This document shows positions 46,015-55,471 of a stretch of DNA of 64,000 bases, one piece after another. Origin of the DNA: Ciceribacter thiooxidans (GTDB taxonomy: Bacteria; Pseudomonadota; Alphaproteobacteria; Rhizobiales; Rhizobiaceae); contig NZ_CP059896.1 of assembly GCF_014126615.1 (NCBI RefSeq), positions 2,180,501-2,244,500 on the forward strand. The letters run 5' to 3'. A program made the translations under genes and the position numbers. The notes under the pieces were generated by a model that saw only the letters and a list, made by a program, of their open reading frames with translations, was not told the DNA's origin and searched no databases. Positions within the stretch are counted from its first letter, which is position 1; each line of letters opens with the position of its first letter.

Positions 46015-48114
46015 ATGATGAAAAATCGTGCCGGCTTGCTGGCCTTGCTGGTGCTCGCGATTGCGACGATCCTGATGGTGTTCTTCGTCATGCCGAGAAT
46101 TTCGGACGACGGGAAGAACAAGGCCCAAACGACGACGGCAAGCGGCGACGCCGCGAAGACGCCTGCGCCCGAACCCGCCAAGCCGGCCGAGAACGCCGCG
46201 TCGGTGGCCAGCGAAAAGATGGAGCGCCTGAAGGCCGAAGCCGAAAAGGCCGCGCAGTCTCTCGTTTCGCTCTTTGCCGACGGCAAGGTGCCCGCAGCCG
46301 AGGCGTATGCCGGTGCTCGGGCGGAAGCCGAAAAGGCACTCACCGCTCTTGCCACGCTCGACGTCCCGGAGGCGCTCGAAACCGACATCAAGGAGACGAT
46401 GACGGCAGCACGGACCAACGCCGAAAAGGCGCTCGCGCTCCTCAAGTCACTGCCGACCGATCCGGCTGCTGCAGGCAACGCGATCGGGAAGATCGTCGAT
46501 GCGCTCGCCGGCAAGACGGAGACGGCACCGGAAGCTCCGGCACCGCAGGCCGCAGCACCGGCAGCGGAAAAGCCGGCGGCAACCGAGACCCCGGCGACAA
46601 CCGGCCCGATCGTCCCGCGCTTCGACGTGTTGCGCGTCGAGCCGGACGGCTCGGCCGTCATCGCCGGCAATGCCGAACCCGGCTCCAAACTCGAGATTCT
46701 CGACGGCGACAACGTCATCTTCGAAACCGAAGTAGGCATCAGCGGCGACTTCGCCGTCATTCTCGACAAGCCGCTTTCGCCCGGCGATCATTCGCTGCAA
46801 CTGCGCGTTACCGGAAAGGATGGAAAGATCGTCACGTCGGAAGAAGTCGCGACGATTTCCGTTCCGGAAAAGGGCAACGGCAACCTGCTCGCCATGGTCA
46901 CCAAGCCCGGCGAGGCGAGCCGCGTGATCGCCGCACCGGAAACCGTCAACCAGGCGGACAAGAAGGCTCGTGTTCCGGCTGACGAAAAGCCGGTGGCGCA
47001 GACAGCCGAAGCACCGCAGGCTACGGCAGCGCCGCAAGAAGCCGCGACAGCCCCGCAGCCCATCGAGGCCGCCAAGCCGGCACCGGCGGCGGAAGTCCAG
47101 GTCAGTGCGGTGGAGATCGAAGGCGACCGCATCTTCGTCGCAGGAACGGCCGCTCCCGGAAGCGCGGTTCGCGCCTGGGCGGACGACACGCTGATCGGCG
47201 CGGCGACGACGGACAATACCGGGCACTTCGTCATAGAAGGCACGATCACCCTCGCCGTCGGCGATCACACGATCCGGGCAGAACTGCTCGACGCAGAGGG
47301 CAAGGTGCTGGTGCGCGCCTCCGTGCCGTTCAACCGCCCCGAAGGGCACCAGGTCGCCGTCGTCGCACAGTCGAAGCCTCCGGAAGCCGGCCAGCCGGCA
47401 GCCATGGTGCCGCTCGACCGGGCGACCTTCGAAACCATGCGCGGCTCGGTCGGAAAGGCCTTCGGCATCCTCCAGGGGCTCTTCGCCGACGACAAGACAC
47501 CGGCTGCCGAGGAGCTTGCCGCCGCCCGTTCGGCGACGGAAATCAGCCTCCAGTCGCTCATCGACTACCGTCTCGGCGCGGGCGTCGATTCCGACTATGC
47601 GCAGTTCGTGACGCAGACGGCAGCGCGCGCCCGCAACGCCCTCGAAGCGTTGAAGGCACTTGCAGCCGATGCCGACGCGGTTCGGGCCGGACTGCCGAAG
47701 GTGGCGGAACTGATCCAGACCGTTCTCGAGTCGCTGCCGACCGCAGCGGTCGCCGGGGCGCAGACGACCGCGGAGAAACCCACGGCCGAAGCCGCATCCG
47801 AGAAAGGCACCGCACCGGCAGCGGAACCGGCGCCGGCTGAAACGGCGGCCGATGCGCCGAAGACGATCGAGCAGGCGCCGCTCACCGAGAGCAAGAACAC
47901 GGTGATCATCCGCCGCGGCGACACGCTCTGGCAGATCTCGCGCCGCGTCTACGGGCTCGGGGTCCGCTACACGACGATCTATCTCGCCAACGCCAACAAG
48001 ATCAGCAATCCGGATCTCATCGAGCCCGGCCAGGTCTTCCAGGTGCCGCACGATGCGCTTCCGAATGCGGAAGAGCTGCATCGCCGGCGTCTGCGCGGCG
48101 AGACGATCGACTGA
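46015..48114 (+). CDS. LysM envelope protein with mirrored domain duplication
   Basis: This 699-residue protein has one N-terminal membrane helix (GLLALLVLAIATILMVFFVM), Ala/Pro-rich linkers and a C-terminal LysM domain (about 626-678, IIRRGDTLWQISRRVYG) that would bind peptidoglycan. Between them are two alpha-helical segments (about 66-164 and 468-576) that share LFADxKxPAAE, and two Ig-like segments (about 198-285 and 360-442) that share the APGS and GDH turns. The order is helical, Ig, Ig, helical, LysM. ATG 46015 follows GGAG by 7 bases. The function is unknown; a periplasmic anchor or scaffold is plausible. Confidence 0.8.
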   Translation: MMKNRAGLLALLVLAIATILMVFFVMPRISDDGKNKAQTTTASGDAAKTPAPEPAKPAENAASVASEKMERLKAEAEKAAQSLVSLFADGKVPAAEAYAGARAEAEKALTALATLDVPEALETDIKETMTAARTNAEKALALLKSLPTDPAAAGNAIGKIVDALAGKTETAPEAPAPQAAAPAAEKPAATETPATTGPIVPRFDVLRVEPDGSAVIAGNAEPGSKLEILDGDNVIFETEVGISGDFAVILDKPLSPGDHSLQLRVTGKDGKIVTSEEVATISVPEKGNGNLLAMVTKPGEASRVIAAPETVNQADKKARVPADEKPVAQTAEAPQATAAPQEAATAPQPIEAAKPAPAAEVQVSAVEIEGDRIFVAGTAAPGSAVRAWADDTLIGAATTDNTGHFVIEGTITLAVGDHTIRAELLDAEGKVLVRASVPFNRPEGHQVAVVAQSKPPEAGQPAAMVPLDRATFETMRGSVGKAFGILQGLFADDKTPAAEELAAARSATEISLQSLIDYRLGAGVDSDYAQFVTQTAARARNALEALKALAADADAVRAGLPKVAELIQTVLESLPTAAVAGAQTTAEKPTAEAASEKGTAPAAEPAPAETAADAPKTIEQAPLTESKNTVIIRRGDTLWQISRRVYGLGVRYTTIYLANANKISNPDLIEPGQVFQVPHDALPNAEELHRRRLRGETID

Positions 48115-48193
48115 CGGGTGCGGCGCAGGCGACCCGGCAAAAGTTTCGGGTCCTCCATTGCGCGCGCATATTCGAAACCCTATGTGGCGAAAG

Positions 48194-48226
48194 TCGGCGG
48201 CCTCCGAGAGGCCGCCGATTTCATCT
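48194..48226 (+). terminator. Rho-independent terminator after the LysM gene
   Basis: A perfect 11-bp stem (TCGGCGGCCTC / GAGGCCGCCGA) with loop CGA is followed by TTTCATCT. It lies 80 bases after the LysM gene stop and ends that transcript. Confidence 0.75.
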
Positions 48227-48255
48227 GACGACGGTTGACGCGAGGGGCAGGCAAC

Positions 48256-50139
48256 ATGACGAAGAAGAAGACCGTATCGGCGGATGCCTCCAATCCGCTC
48301 GAAACGCTGGTCAACCTCTGGCCGTACATGTGGCCGACCGGGCGGCCGGACCTCAAGGCGCGCGTCGTCTGGGCGACCGTCTTCCTCGTCGTCTCGAAGT
48401 TCGTCCTGCTTCTTGTCCCTTATTTCTTCAAATGGGCGACCGATGCGCTGAACGGCCGGCTCGACATGGTCGGGCTGCTGCCCGCCTTCCTGCTCGGCGC
48501 CGTCGCGCTCGTCATCCTCTACAATCTCACCCGCATCGCCCAGGTCGGCCTCAACCAGTTGCGCGACGCGCTCTTTGCCAGCGTCGGCCAGTATGCCGTG
48601 CGCCAGCTCGCCTACCGGACCTTCGTTCACATCCACCAGCTCTCGCTCCGCTTCCATCTGGAACGCAAGACCGGCGGCCTCTCGCGCATCATCGAGCGCG
48701 GCACGAAGGGCATCGAGACGATCGTCCGCTTCACGATCCTCAACTCGGTTCCGACCCTGCTCGAATTCCTGCTGACGGCGGTGATCTTCTGGTGGGGCTA
48801 CGGCTTCTCCTACCTCGCCGTCACGGCGATCACTGTGTGGGCCTACATCTGGTTCACCATCAAGGCGAGCGACTGGCGCATCGGCATCCGCCGGTCGATG
48901 AACGACAGCGACACCGAAGCCAATACCAAGGCGATCGACTCCCTCCTCAACTTCGAAACCGTCAAGTACTTCGGCAACGAGGAGATGGAAGCCAAGCGCT
49001 ACGACAAGTCGATGGAGCGCTACGAGAAGGCGGCGACCGAGGTCTGGACCTCTCTCGGCTGGCTGAACTTCGGCCAGACGGCGATCTTCGGCATCGGCAC
49101 GACCGCGATGATGGTAATGTCGGCACTTGCCGTCCAGCGTGGCGAGCAGACGATCGGCGACTTCGTCTTCGTCAACGCTCTGCTGCTGCAGCTCGCCATG
49201 CCGCTCAACTTCATCGGCTTCGTCTATCGCGAAATCCGCCAGGGCCTCACCGATATCGAGCAGATGTTCGACCTTCTCGAAGTCGAGCCGGAGGTGACCG
49301 ACAAGCCGGGCGCCCCCGACCTCGCGATCGCAAAGGGCGCCATCAGCTTCAAGGACGTGCACTTCGCCTACGACCCGCAGCGGCCGATCCTGAAGGGCAT
49401 CTCGTTCGAGGTTCCCGCCGGCAAGACCGTCGCTGTCGTCGGCCCGTCGGGCGCCGGAAAGTCGACGATCTCGCGCCTGCTCTACCGCTTCTACGACATC
49501 CAGAAGGGTTCGATCACCGTCGACGGGCAGGATGTCCGCGAGGTGACCCAGAAGAGCCTGCGTTCGGCGATCGGCATGGTGCCGCAGGATACCGTGCTCT
49601 TCAACGACACCATCGCCTACAACATCCGTTACGGCCGGCCCTCCGCCGCCGACGAGGAAATCCAGGCCGCCGCGGAAGTCGCGCAGATCGCCCACTTTAT
49701 CAGCGATCTGCCGGACGGCTTCCAGACCAAGGTCGGCGAACGCGGGCTGAAGCTCTCGGGCGGCGAGAAGCAGCGCGTGGCCATCGCCCGAACCGTTCTC
49801 AAGGCGCCGCCGATCCTCATCCTCGACGAGGCGACGTCCGCGCTCGACACCACGACCGAGCAGGAGATCCAGACCGCCCTCGACGTCGTCTCGAAGGACC
49901 GCACGACGCTGGTCATCGCCCACCGCCTCTCCACCGTCATCGGTGCGGACGAGATCATCGTGCTCAAGGGCGGTGAGATCGCCGAACGGGGGACCCACGG
50001 CGAACTGCTCGCGATGAACGGCCTCTATGCCTCGATGTGGAACCGCCAGCGGGAGGCGACCCAGGCGGAAGAGCATCTGCGCCAGGTTCGCGAGAGCGAC
50101 GACATGGGCGTCGTGGTTCGCCGCACGCCCGCGGTCTGA
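48256..50139 (+). CDS. Atm1-type ABC exporter (fused permease-ATPase)
   Basis: This 627-residue half-transporter has six membrane helices at about 40-320, then an ATPase domain with Walker A GPSGAGKST, signature LSGGEKQR and Walker B ILILDEATSALD. The Tyr/Phe-rich YFFKWATDALNG and NYETVKYFGNE-like stretch (here NFETVKYFGNE) mark the Atm1/HMT1 group, which exports glutathione-linked compounds or metal conjugates. ATG 48256 is taken over the longer start at 48235. Confidence 0.88.
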   Translation: MTKKKTVSADASNPLETLVNLWPYMWPTGRPDLKARVVWATVFLVVSKFVLLLVPYFFKWATDALNGRLDMVGLLPAFLLGAVALVILYNLTRIAQVGLNQLRDALFASVGQYAVRQLAYRTFVHIHQLSLRFHLERKTGGLSRIIERGTKGIETIVRFTILNSVPTLLEFLLTAVIFWWGYGFSYLAVTAITVWAYIWFTIKASDWRIGIRRSMNDSDTEANTKAIDSLLNFETVKYFGNEEMEAKRYDKSMERYEKAATEVWTSLGWLNFGQTAIFGIGTTAMMVMSALAVQRGEQTIGDFVFVNALLLQLAMPLNFIGFVYREIRQGLTDIEQMFDLLEVEPEVTDKPGAPDLAIAKGAISFKDVHFAYDPQRPILKGISFEVPAGKTVAVVGPSGAGKSTISRLLYRFYDIQKGSITVDGQDVREVTQKSLRSAIGMVPQDTVLFNDTIAYNIRYGRPSAADEEIQAAAEVAQIAHFISDLPDGFQTKVGERGLKLSGGEKQRVAIARTVLKAPPILILDEATSALDTTTEQEIQTALDVVSKDRTTLVIAHRLSTVIGADEIIVLKGGEIAERGTHGELLAMNGLYASMWNRQREATQAEEHLRQVRESDDMGVVVRRTPAV

Positions 50140-50145
50140 CCGTCG

Positions 50146-51453
50146 TCAGCCTGCGCTCGCGTAGCCGGATTGACGTCGGGCGACGCAGACTCGGTTTCGC
50201 CCGGTGCGCTTCGCCCGGTAGAGCGCCTCGTCGGCCTCCTTCAGGGCATCCCAGAGCGTGCTGCACAACGGATCGAGCTCCGCCACGCCGACGCTGAGCG
50301 TGCCGGTCGCCTCCTCGACGTCCGGAAGAAGGCCGGCGTCGGACACCTGCCGGCGCATGGTTTCGGCAATTTCCGCCGCCATCGTCAGGGCAAGACCGGG
50401 AAACAGCACGTAGAACTCCTCGCCGCCGGCCCTCGCGACGGTGATACCGTCGCCTGCTGCGCTTTCCAGCAGCGCCGCGGTCGCGCACAGCACCCGATCG
50501 CCCTCCGCATGGCCAAACTGGTCGTTGATCGACTTGAAGTGGTCGAGGTCGATGATCGCGACCGACACCGGATGCCCTTCCCTGCGCGCGAGATCGGTCA
50601 CTTCGGTCGCGATCTCGAAGAACTTGCGGCGGTTGTAGGCATTGGTCAAAGGATCACGCTCGGCAGCGTCGATCAGCCGGCCCTCGAGGTTCTTGCGGTC
50701 GGTGATGTCGAGCATGGCGCCGGCGATTCCGCGAAGGCGCCCGTCCTCCGACGCGATCGCCGCCTTGTGGAAGGCGACGTGATGGAGCGAGCCGTCGGCA
50801 TAGCGCACCTCGCACTCATAGACCTGCTCGCCACCGCGGGCGAGCAGCGCATCGTCCGCCTGCTGATAGCGGCGCGCCAGATCCTCCGGCGCCACGTCAT
50901 AGACGGAGCTGCCGACCACCTTCTCCGCCGGCAGACCGATAAAGCCCTCGAAGGCCTTGTTGCAGCCGACGTAGATGCCTTCGGCGTTCTTGAAGAAGAT
51001 TGGTGTCGGCAGGCGGTCGATGCAGGCCTGCAGATAGTCGCGCTCAAGTTCGACATGGGCCAGGTCCTGCCGCTGCTGCAGCCGCCTTGCAAGGACGGCG
51101 CGGGCACGGGCGAGGCAGAGCGCGATGTCGTCCGGGCGGTCGAGCTGCAGAACGTCGTCGAAGCCCGCCTGCAGGACGTCGTCCGCGCAGAACGCCCCTG
51201 TCGCAGGGTCGGCGACACCGATCAGGTATTCATCAGGTCCGAGGAGCCGGCGCAGGGCCAATCCGGTCGGCGCCGGATCGCCGGCGCCGAGCGGCACGAA
51301 GCAGATCTCCGCCCCGGCTCCGGCAGGTTTTCCCTGTCGAAGGCCGAGCCCTTCCAGTTCGGGCGGAGCCGGCCCTTCCTGCGTGGAGAGCCAGTAAAGC
51401 GGCGAGCTTTCCCGTCGTGCATTCACCTCCACGGTGCTGTAGGACCCGTGCAT
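50146..51453 (-). CDS. PAS-GGDEF diguanylate cyclase
   Basis: Counting from ATG 51453, the protein is 435 residues. Residues 50-120 look like a degenerate receiver (ADDVLQAGFDDVLQLDRPDD), 138-255 is a PAS domain (ending MLDITDRKN), and 265-430 is a GGDEF domain with DPLTNAYNRRKF, DLDHFKSINDQFGH and the intact active site GGEEF at 343-347. The usual RxxD inhibitory site is not present. It should make cyclic di-GMP. The start is uncertain: the frame is open to 51639 and no start has a strong ribosome binding site. Confidence 0.85.
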   Translation of the reverse strand: MHGSYSTVEVNARRESSPLYWLSTQEGPAPPELEGLGLRQGKPAGAGAEICFVPLGAGDPAPTGLALRRLLGPDEYLIGVADPATGAFCADDVLQAGFDDVLQLDRPDDIALCLARARAVLARRLQQRQDLAHVELERDYLQACIDRLPTPIFFKNAEGIYVGCNKAFEGFIGLPAEKVVGSSVYDVAPEDLARRYQQADDALLARGGEQVYECEVRYADGSLHHVAFHKAAIASEDGRLRGIAGAMLDITDRKNLEGRLIDAAERDPLTNAYNRRKFFEIATEVTDLARREGHPVSVAIIDLDHFKSINDQFGHAEGDRVLCATAALLESAAGDGITVARAGGEEFYVLFPGLALTMAAEIAETMRRQVSDAGLLPDVEEATGTLSVGVAELDPLCSTLWDALKEADEALYRAKRTGRNRVCVARRQSGYASAG

Positions 51454-51700
51454 AAAGAATAGTTCCCAAGTAAAAGGCGCAGTGACAAGCCGCCGAATCC
51501 ATCCTTGCATCCGGCGATCCGGTACCAATATTAGCGAACAACCGTTGATGCTTGGTGCACAACGCTTGCCAAAAAGCGGACACGGTTGTTCCCGAATGAT
51601 ACAGATTGCCGCGCATCCGGTCTTTTGAACCGGCGCCATTGCCCCCGGCGGGCTTTCGCGCTAGTCAGCAGGCCTGATTTTCCGCGAGGAGACGATCCCC

Positions 51701-52399
51701 ATGAACTTGCTCGATACCATCCGTAACACCATCGTTCCGATCCACAAGGAAGGCTACCCCTTTGTCGCCGCCTTCTTTGCCGGTTCCCTGGTTCTCGGCT
51801 GGATATCCGAGCCGCTGTTCTGGGTCGGCATGGTGCTGACCGTCTGGTGCGCCTATTTCTTCCGTGATCCGGAGCGCGTGACGCCGCAGGACGACGATCT
51901 CGTCATCAGCCCGGCAGACGGCAAGGTTTCCTCGATCCAGATGGTCGTGCCGCCGGAAGAGCTTCAGCTCGGCAACGAGCCGATGCTGCGCATCTCCGTC
52001 TTCATGAACGTCTTCAACTGCCATGTGAACCGCGCGCCGGTGCGTGGCCGGATCACCAACATCGCCTATCGCGAAGGCTCCTTCCTCAACGCCGAGCTCG
52101 ACAAGGCAAGCCAGGAAAACGAGCGCAACGGCCTGGTGATCGAGACCACGCGCGGCAATATCGGCGTCGTACAGATTGCCGGTCTCGTTGCCCGCCGCAT
52201 CGTCTGCTGGACCAACCCGAATGAAACGCTCAACGCCGGCGAGCGCTTCGGCCTGATCCGCTTCGGTTCGCGCCTGGACGTCTTCCTGCCGGCAGGCGCC
52301 GAACCGCGCGTGGCGCTCGGCCAGACGGCCGTCGCCGGCGAGACCGTGATTGCCGAATTCGGTTCGGCCAAGGGCCCCGTCGTCAGCCGCCGCAGCTGA
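51701..52399 (+). CDS. psd: Phosphatidylserine decarboxylase proenzyme
   Basis: This 232-residue enzyme converts phosphatidylserine to phosphatidylethanolamine at the inner membrane. It is the short prokaryotic type with N-terminal hydrophobic helices ([14 protein letters not shown]), FFRDPER and the self-cleavage site in [12 protein letters not shown], where Ser becomes the pyruvoyl group. The substrate is supplied by the next gene, pssA. GAGGAG precedes the ATG. Confidence 0.94.
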   Translation: MNLLDTIRNTIVPIHKEGYPFVAAFFAGSLVLGWISEPLFWVGMVLTVWCAYFFRDPERVTPQDDDLVISPADGKVSSIQMVVPPEELQLGNEPMLRISVFMNVFNCHVNRAPVRGRITNIAYREGSFLNAELDKASQENERNGLVIETTRGNIGVVQIAGLVARRIVCWTNPNETLNAGERFGLIRFGSRLDVFLPAGAEPRVALGQTAVAGETVIAEFGSAKGPVVSRRS

Positions 52400-52421
52400 T
52401 CGCGGAGGCAAGGAGGGCGAG

Positions 52422-53282
52422 ATGGAAGCGCAAGTGCCGCCGAACGAACCGAGGAACAGCCATGACGGTGCGCGTGGCCCGCGGCTTCGGGAAATCCCGC
52501 TGCGCCTCATCGTGCCGAACCTCATCACGGTGCTTGCGATCTGTTCCGGCCTCACCGGCATCCGGCTCGCCTTCGAGAACCGCTACGAACTGGCGGTGAC
52601 GTTGGTGCTCGCAGCCGCCTTCATCGATGGCATCGACGGGCGTGTGGCACGGATGATGAAGGCGACGTCGAAATTCGGCGCGCAGATGGACTCGCTTGCC
52701 GACATCGTCAATTTCGGCGTTGCGCCTGCCCTCGTGCTCTATGTCTTCATCCTCGACCAGGCCCGCTCCATCGGCTGGATCGCCGCCCTCATCTACGCGA
52801 TCGCGGCAGGCCTCCGGCTCGCCCGCTTCAACGTGATGGCGGAGCGCGATCACAAGGCTCCCTGGCAGTCCGAATACTTCGTCGGTGTCCCCGCCCCCGC
52901 CGGCGCGCTTCTCGTGCTTCTGCCGATCTACCTCGGCTTCCTCGGCGTGCAGCCGACGGCACCGGTCGCCTATGTCGCCGCCGGATACACTGTGCTGATC
53001 GCCGCGCTGCTGATCAGCCGCCTGCCGGTCTGGTCCGGCAAGTCCGAAACGCAGAAGATCCGCCGCGACCTGGTACTTCCGGTGACGCTCGGCATCGTCG
53101 TCTATGTCGCGCTTCTGATGAGCTTCACCTGGGAAGTGCTGTCGGTCACCGTCATCGCCTATCTCTTCACGCTGCCGCTCGGCGCACGCGCCTGGCACAA
53201 GCGCTTCGGAACCCTGGTCGTCATGGACGACGTCGGCGAAGGCAATGACAGTAACGAAGCGGAACTTGACCGCGGCCTGTGA
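52422..53282 (+). CDS. pssA: Phosphatidylserine synthase
   Basis: This 286-residue CDP-alcohol phosphatidyltransferase with about eight membrane helices makes phosphatidylserine from CDP-diacylglycerol and serine. The catalytic motif DG-xx-AR-x8-G-x3-D-x3-D is complete at 72-94 (DGRVARMM, then GAQMDSLAD). ATG 52422 is set by GGAGG upstream; the frame extends to 52350 inside psd. The pair psd-pssA forms one operon. Confidence 0.94.
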   Translation: MEAQVPPNEPRNSHDGARGPRLREIPLRLIVPNLITVLAICSGLTGIRLAFENRYELAVTLVLAAAFIDGIDGRVARMMKATSKFGAQMDSLADIVNFGVAPALVLYVFILDQARSIGWIAALIYAIAAGLRLARFNVMAERDHKAPWQSEYFVGVPAPAGALLVLLPIYLGFLGVQPTAPVAYVAAGYTVLIAALLISRLPVWSGKSETQKIRRDLVLPVTLGIVVYVALLMSFTWEVLSVTVIAYLFTLPLGARAWHKRFGTLVVMDDVGEGNDSNEAELDRGL

Positions 53283-53387
53283 AGGCTCTATCCGCCTCGC
53301 GCCATGGGCCGAGGGGGAATCATCTTCATGTGAATTGCTCTCGGTTTATGTCGGCGTTGATGAAACGTGATTTGCCGGAACCGTCGT

Positions 53388-53416
53388 TTCGACCAAGTTC
53401 TAAGGCAAAACTATAA
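53388..53416 (+). promoter_or_regulatory. Predicted promoter of the 44-residue ORF
   Basis: TTCGAC at 53388-53393 (four of six matches to CTTGAC), a 17-base spacer, and CTATAA at 53411-53416 (five of six matches to CTATAT). Transcription would start near 53423, giving a leader of about 30 bases. The A/T-rich stretch after it is unusual in this GC-rich region. Confidence 0.55.
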
Positions 53417-53454
53417 AAAATCATAGGGACTGGAAGCAATTCAGGAGAATGAAA

Positions 53455-53589
53455 ATGACTGGGAAGAAGGCGGCCGAGGCCGCACCTCCGAAGCAGAACC
53501 TCGATGGCAACTACCGACCGCTCGGCCTGAAGGCCGTCATCGCGGCAGCGCTGATGTTGAAGCGCAACTCAGACAAGAAGGCTGCATAG
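53455..53589 (+). CDS. Small basic 44-residue protein, unknown
   Basis: The ORF encodes 44 residues beginning MTGKKAAEAAPPKQNLDGNY, then RPLGLKAVIAAALMLKRN and a Lys-rich end. AGGAG at 53443-53447 lies 7 bases before ATG 53455; ATG 53449 is in frame but too close to it. A good predicted promoter precedes it. The pattern of a charged start, NYRPLG(L/I)KAV and a short hydrophobic helix is one I associate loosely with small alphaproteobacterial hypothetical proteins. The function is unknown. Confidence 0.6.
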   Translation: MTGKKAAEAAPPKQNLDGNYRPLGLKAVIAAALMLKRNSDKKAA

Positions 53590-53603
53590 CTGATCGACGG
53601 CGG

Positions 53604-54368
53604 TCAAAACAGCGACATCTGGCCTGATCCCGTGTGCCTGTCCGTTCTATCGACCGACGGCAGGCTTTCCGCCACCGGCGCCTGAACTGCAGGCCCCGTG
53701 TTGCTCACCTTGTTCACGAGGTTCGACACGGGAACTGCCTCGAAGAAGTCGTCGTCCGGTGCAGAAAGAAGGTCTGTGACCTCGCGCGGCTCCTGGGCCC
53801 GGCAATCCAGCCAGCGGCCGTAATCCTCCGGTGCGATGACCACCGGCATCCGGTCGTGGATGCGGGCGATCGAGCGATTGGAGGCGACCGTCAGGATGGC
53901 TCCGGTGTCGACCTCGGAGCCGTCCGGTGACGACCATGTCTCCATCAGACCGGCGAAAGCGATCACGCCGCCGCTGCGCGGCCTGATCCAGTAGGCCTGC
54001 GATTTCTCATCGCTGCCCTTTTCCGGCCGATGCCACTCGTAGAAGCCCGAGGCCGGGACCAGCACGCGGCGATGGCGCATGGCCGCCTTGAAGGAGGCCT
54101 TGCCGATCGCCGTCTCCGCCCGGGCGTTGATCAGCAGCGGAAAGTCGTTGGGATCCTTCACCCAGGACGGCAGCAGACCCCAGCGGACCAGCATCGCCCG
54201 GCGCTCCGGCATGTTGCTGCCCGGCTCGCGGCGTTCCGACTGGACCACCACGAGGATGGGCTGGGTCGGCGCTATGTTGTAGCGGGCGGGAAAGGCTTCG
54301 AGCTCGAAAAGCCCGAGAGCCTCCCGTACCTCTTCGGGCATCGCCGACAGGGAAAAGCGTCCACACAT
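53604..54368 (-). CDS. SRAP-family protein (HMCES/YedK type)
   Basis: This 254-residue protein starts MCGRF, so Cys2 becomes the N-terminal nucleophile after Met removal. Other SRAP residues are ARYNIAPTQ, the NARAET block, and GFYEWHRP. SRAP proteins form a crosslink with abasic sites in single-stranded DNA and so shield them. ATG 54368 is fixed by the Cys2 requirement; the frame is open to 54404. The C-terminal 30 residues (after VNKVSN) are a flexible tail. Confidence 0.9.
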   Translation of the reverse strand: MCGRFSLSAMPEEVREALGLFELEAFPARYNIAPTQPILVVVQSERREPGSNMPERRAMLVRWGLLPSWVKDPNDFPLLINARAETAIGKASFKAAMRHRRVLVPASGFYEWHRPEKGSDEKSQAYWIRPRSGGVIAFAGLMETWSSPDGSEVDTGAILTVASNRSIARIHDRMPVVIAPEDYGRWLDCRAQEPREVTDLLSAPDDDFFEAVPVSNLVNKVSNTGPAVQAPVAESLPSVDRTDRHTGSGQMSLF

Positions 54369-54509
54369 GCACGGATTGATGGCACCGGCACCGCAGCGGG
54401 TCAAGGAGAAGGCGACAGGCGTTGCAACCGGCGGCCGGATGCCGCAATACTCCGCCGGAGGCGCCGCTTCGACGGTGCCGTGCTAGGCAGGAGAGGACGA
54501 CCTACATTC

Positions 54510-54938
54510 ATGAGCATGACGAAGACGTCCTTTGCCTCGGCCTCGTCGGCGATCGTGGAGCGCGACGGCCGCTTTCTCCTCGTGCGCCGGCTCAATCCGC
54601 CCGCCGCCGACCTCTATGCCTTTCCGGGCGGCAGGGCCGAACCGGGCGAGACACCCGCCGAAACGGCGCTGCGCGAACTGCAGGAGGAGACTGGCTTGCG
54701 CGGAGAGAACCCGCGGCTCTTCCACCGTTACGAACTCGCCGCCGAGGCGGAGAGCGGCAGCGGCGGCTTCGTCCTCTCGGTCTTCCTGGTCGATGTGACG
54801 GACGACACCGAGGCGCTCGCCGCCGACGATGCCGCCGATCTAGGCTGGTACCGGCCGGACGAGATTGAAGGCTTGCCCGTGCCGCCGAGCATTCTCGACT
54901 GCCTCGAACGGCTGGCGCGTGGCCGCGATGAGCGCTGA
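54510..54938 (+). CDS. NUDIX hydrolase
   Basis: This 142-residue protein has a complete Nudix box at 41-63 (GRAEPGE, then RELQEETGL). It hydrolyses a nucleoside diphosphate linked to another group; the substrate is unknown. ATG 54510 is used, with GGAGAGGA upstream; ATG 54516 is possible. Its last 11 bases overlap the next gene, so they are coupled. Confidence 0.88.
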   Translation: MSMTKTSFASASSAIVERDGRFLLVRRLNPPAADLYAFPGGRAEPGETPAETALRELQEETGLRGENPRLFHRYELAAEAESGSGGFVLSVFLVDVTDDTEALAADDAADLGWYRPDEIEGLPVPPSILDCLERLARGRDER

Positions 54939-55368
54939 CCTCAACGCGCGCCCGCGCGTCTCCGCCGCCATTGCCGCTGCCCTTCTCGTTGCGTTGTCCG
55001 GCACCCGGCCCGCCGCGGCACAGGAGGCATCGCCGGCGCCGCCCGTGGATTCGCAGGAGAAGCCCGCACCCTATGACACCCAGCTGATTCGCCTCTCGGA
55101 GGTCATCGGCGCCGTCCAGTATCTTCGCAATCTCTGCGCCGAGTCGGGCGAACCGCAATGGCGCCGGCAGATGGAAAAGCTGCTCGAAACGGAGACCGCC
55201 GGCGAGCCGAAACGCCGCGAACGCATGGTTGCAGCCTACAATCGCGGCTATCGCTCCTTCGCATCGGTCTATACGACCTGCACGCCTTCGGCCGTCACGG
55301 CCGCCGAACGCTACCGTGCCGAAGGCGCAACACTTGCCACGGAAATTGCTACCCGTTACGGAAATTAG
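54928..55368 (+). CDS. TIGR02301-family exported protein
   Basis: This 146-residue protein has a signal peptide (VSAAIAAALLVALSGTRPAAAQ) and a mature helical domain with two cysteines (NLCAESGE, TTCTPS) and the pattern MVAAYNRGYRSFASVY. It fits the small alphaproteobacterial TIGR02301 family of unknown function. ATG 54928 overlaps the end of the NUDIX gene by 11 bases. Confidence 0.8.
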   Translation: MSADLNARPRVSAAIAAALLVALSGTRPAAAQEASPAPPVDSQEKPAPYDTQLIRLSEVIGAVQYLRNLCAESGEPQWRRQMEKLLETETAGEPKRRERMVAAYNRGYRSFASVYTTCTPSAVTAAERYRAEGATLATEIATRYGN

Positions 55369-55386
55369 CGAATAATTAACCTGTTT

Positions 55387-55408
55387 CGACACGACCCCGT
55401 GTCGTTTC
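55387..55408 (+). terminator. Hairpin after the TIGR02301 gene
   Basis: CGACACG-ACCC-CGTGTCG forms a perfect 7-bp stem followed by TTTC. It lies 18 bases after the stop and probably ends the NUDIX-TIGR02301 transcript. Confidence 0.5.
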
Positions 55409-55471
55409 AGGAAAAGGCTGCTAGTGTTGTTAACACGTGAGTAAGAACTGACCGCATCGAGGATGAGTATC

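Noticed and set aside
46447..50076. A 1209-codon open frame on the minus strand
   Set aside because: It runs opposite to the LysM and Atm1-type ABC genes, which have clear domains. The translation is rich in Arg, His, Asp and Gly with no motif, as expected for an antisense shadow in GC-rich DNA.
53377..53420. Possible general stress (EcfG/RpoE2) promoter starting with GGAAC at 53377
   Set aside because: No CGTT follows at a spacing of 16-18 bases. The sigma-70-like pair at 53388-53416 fits better.
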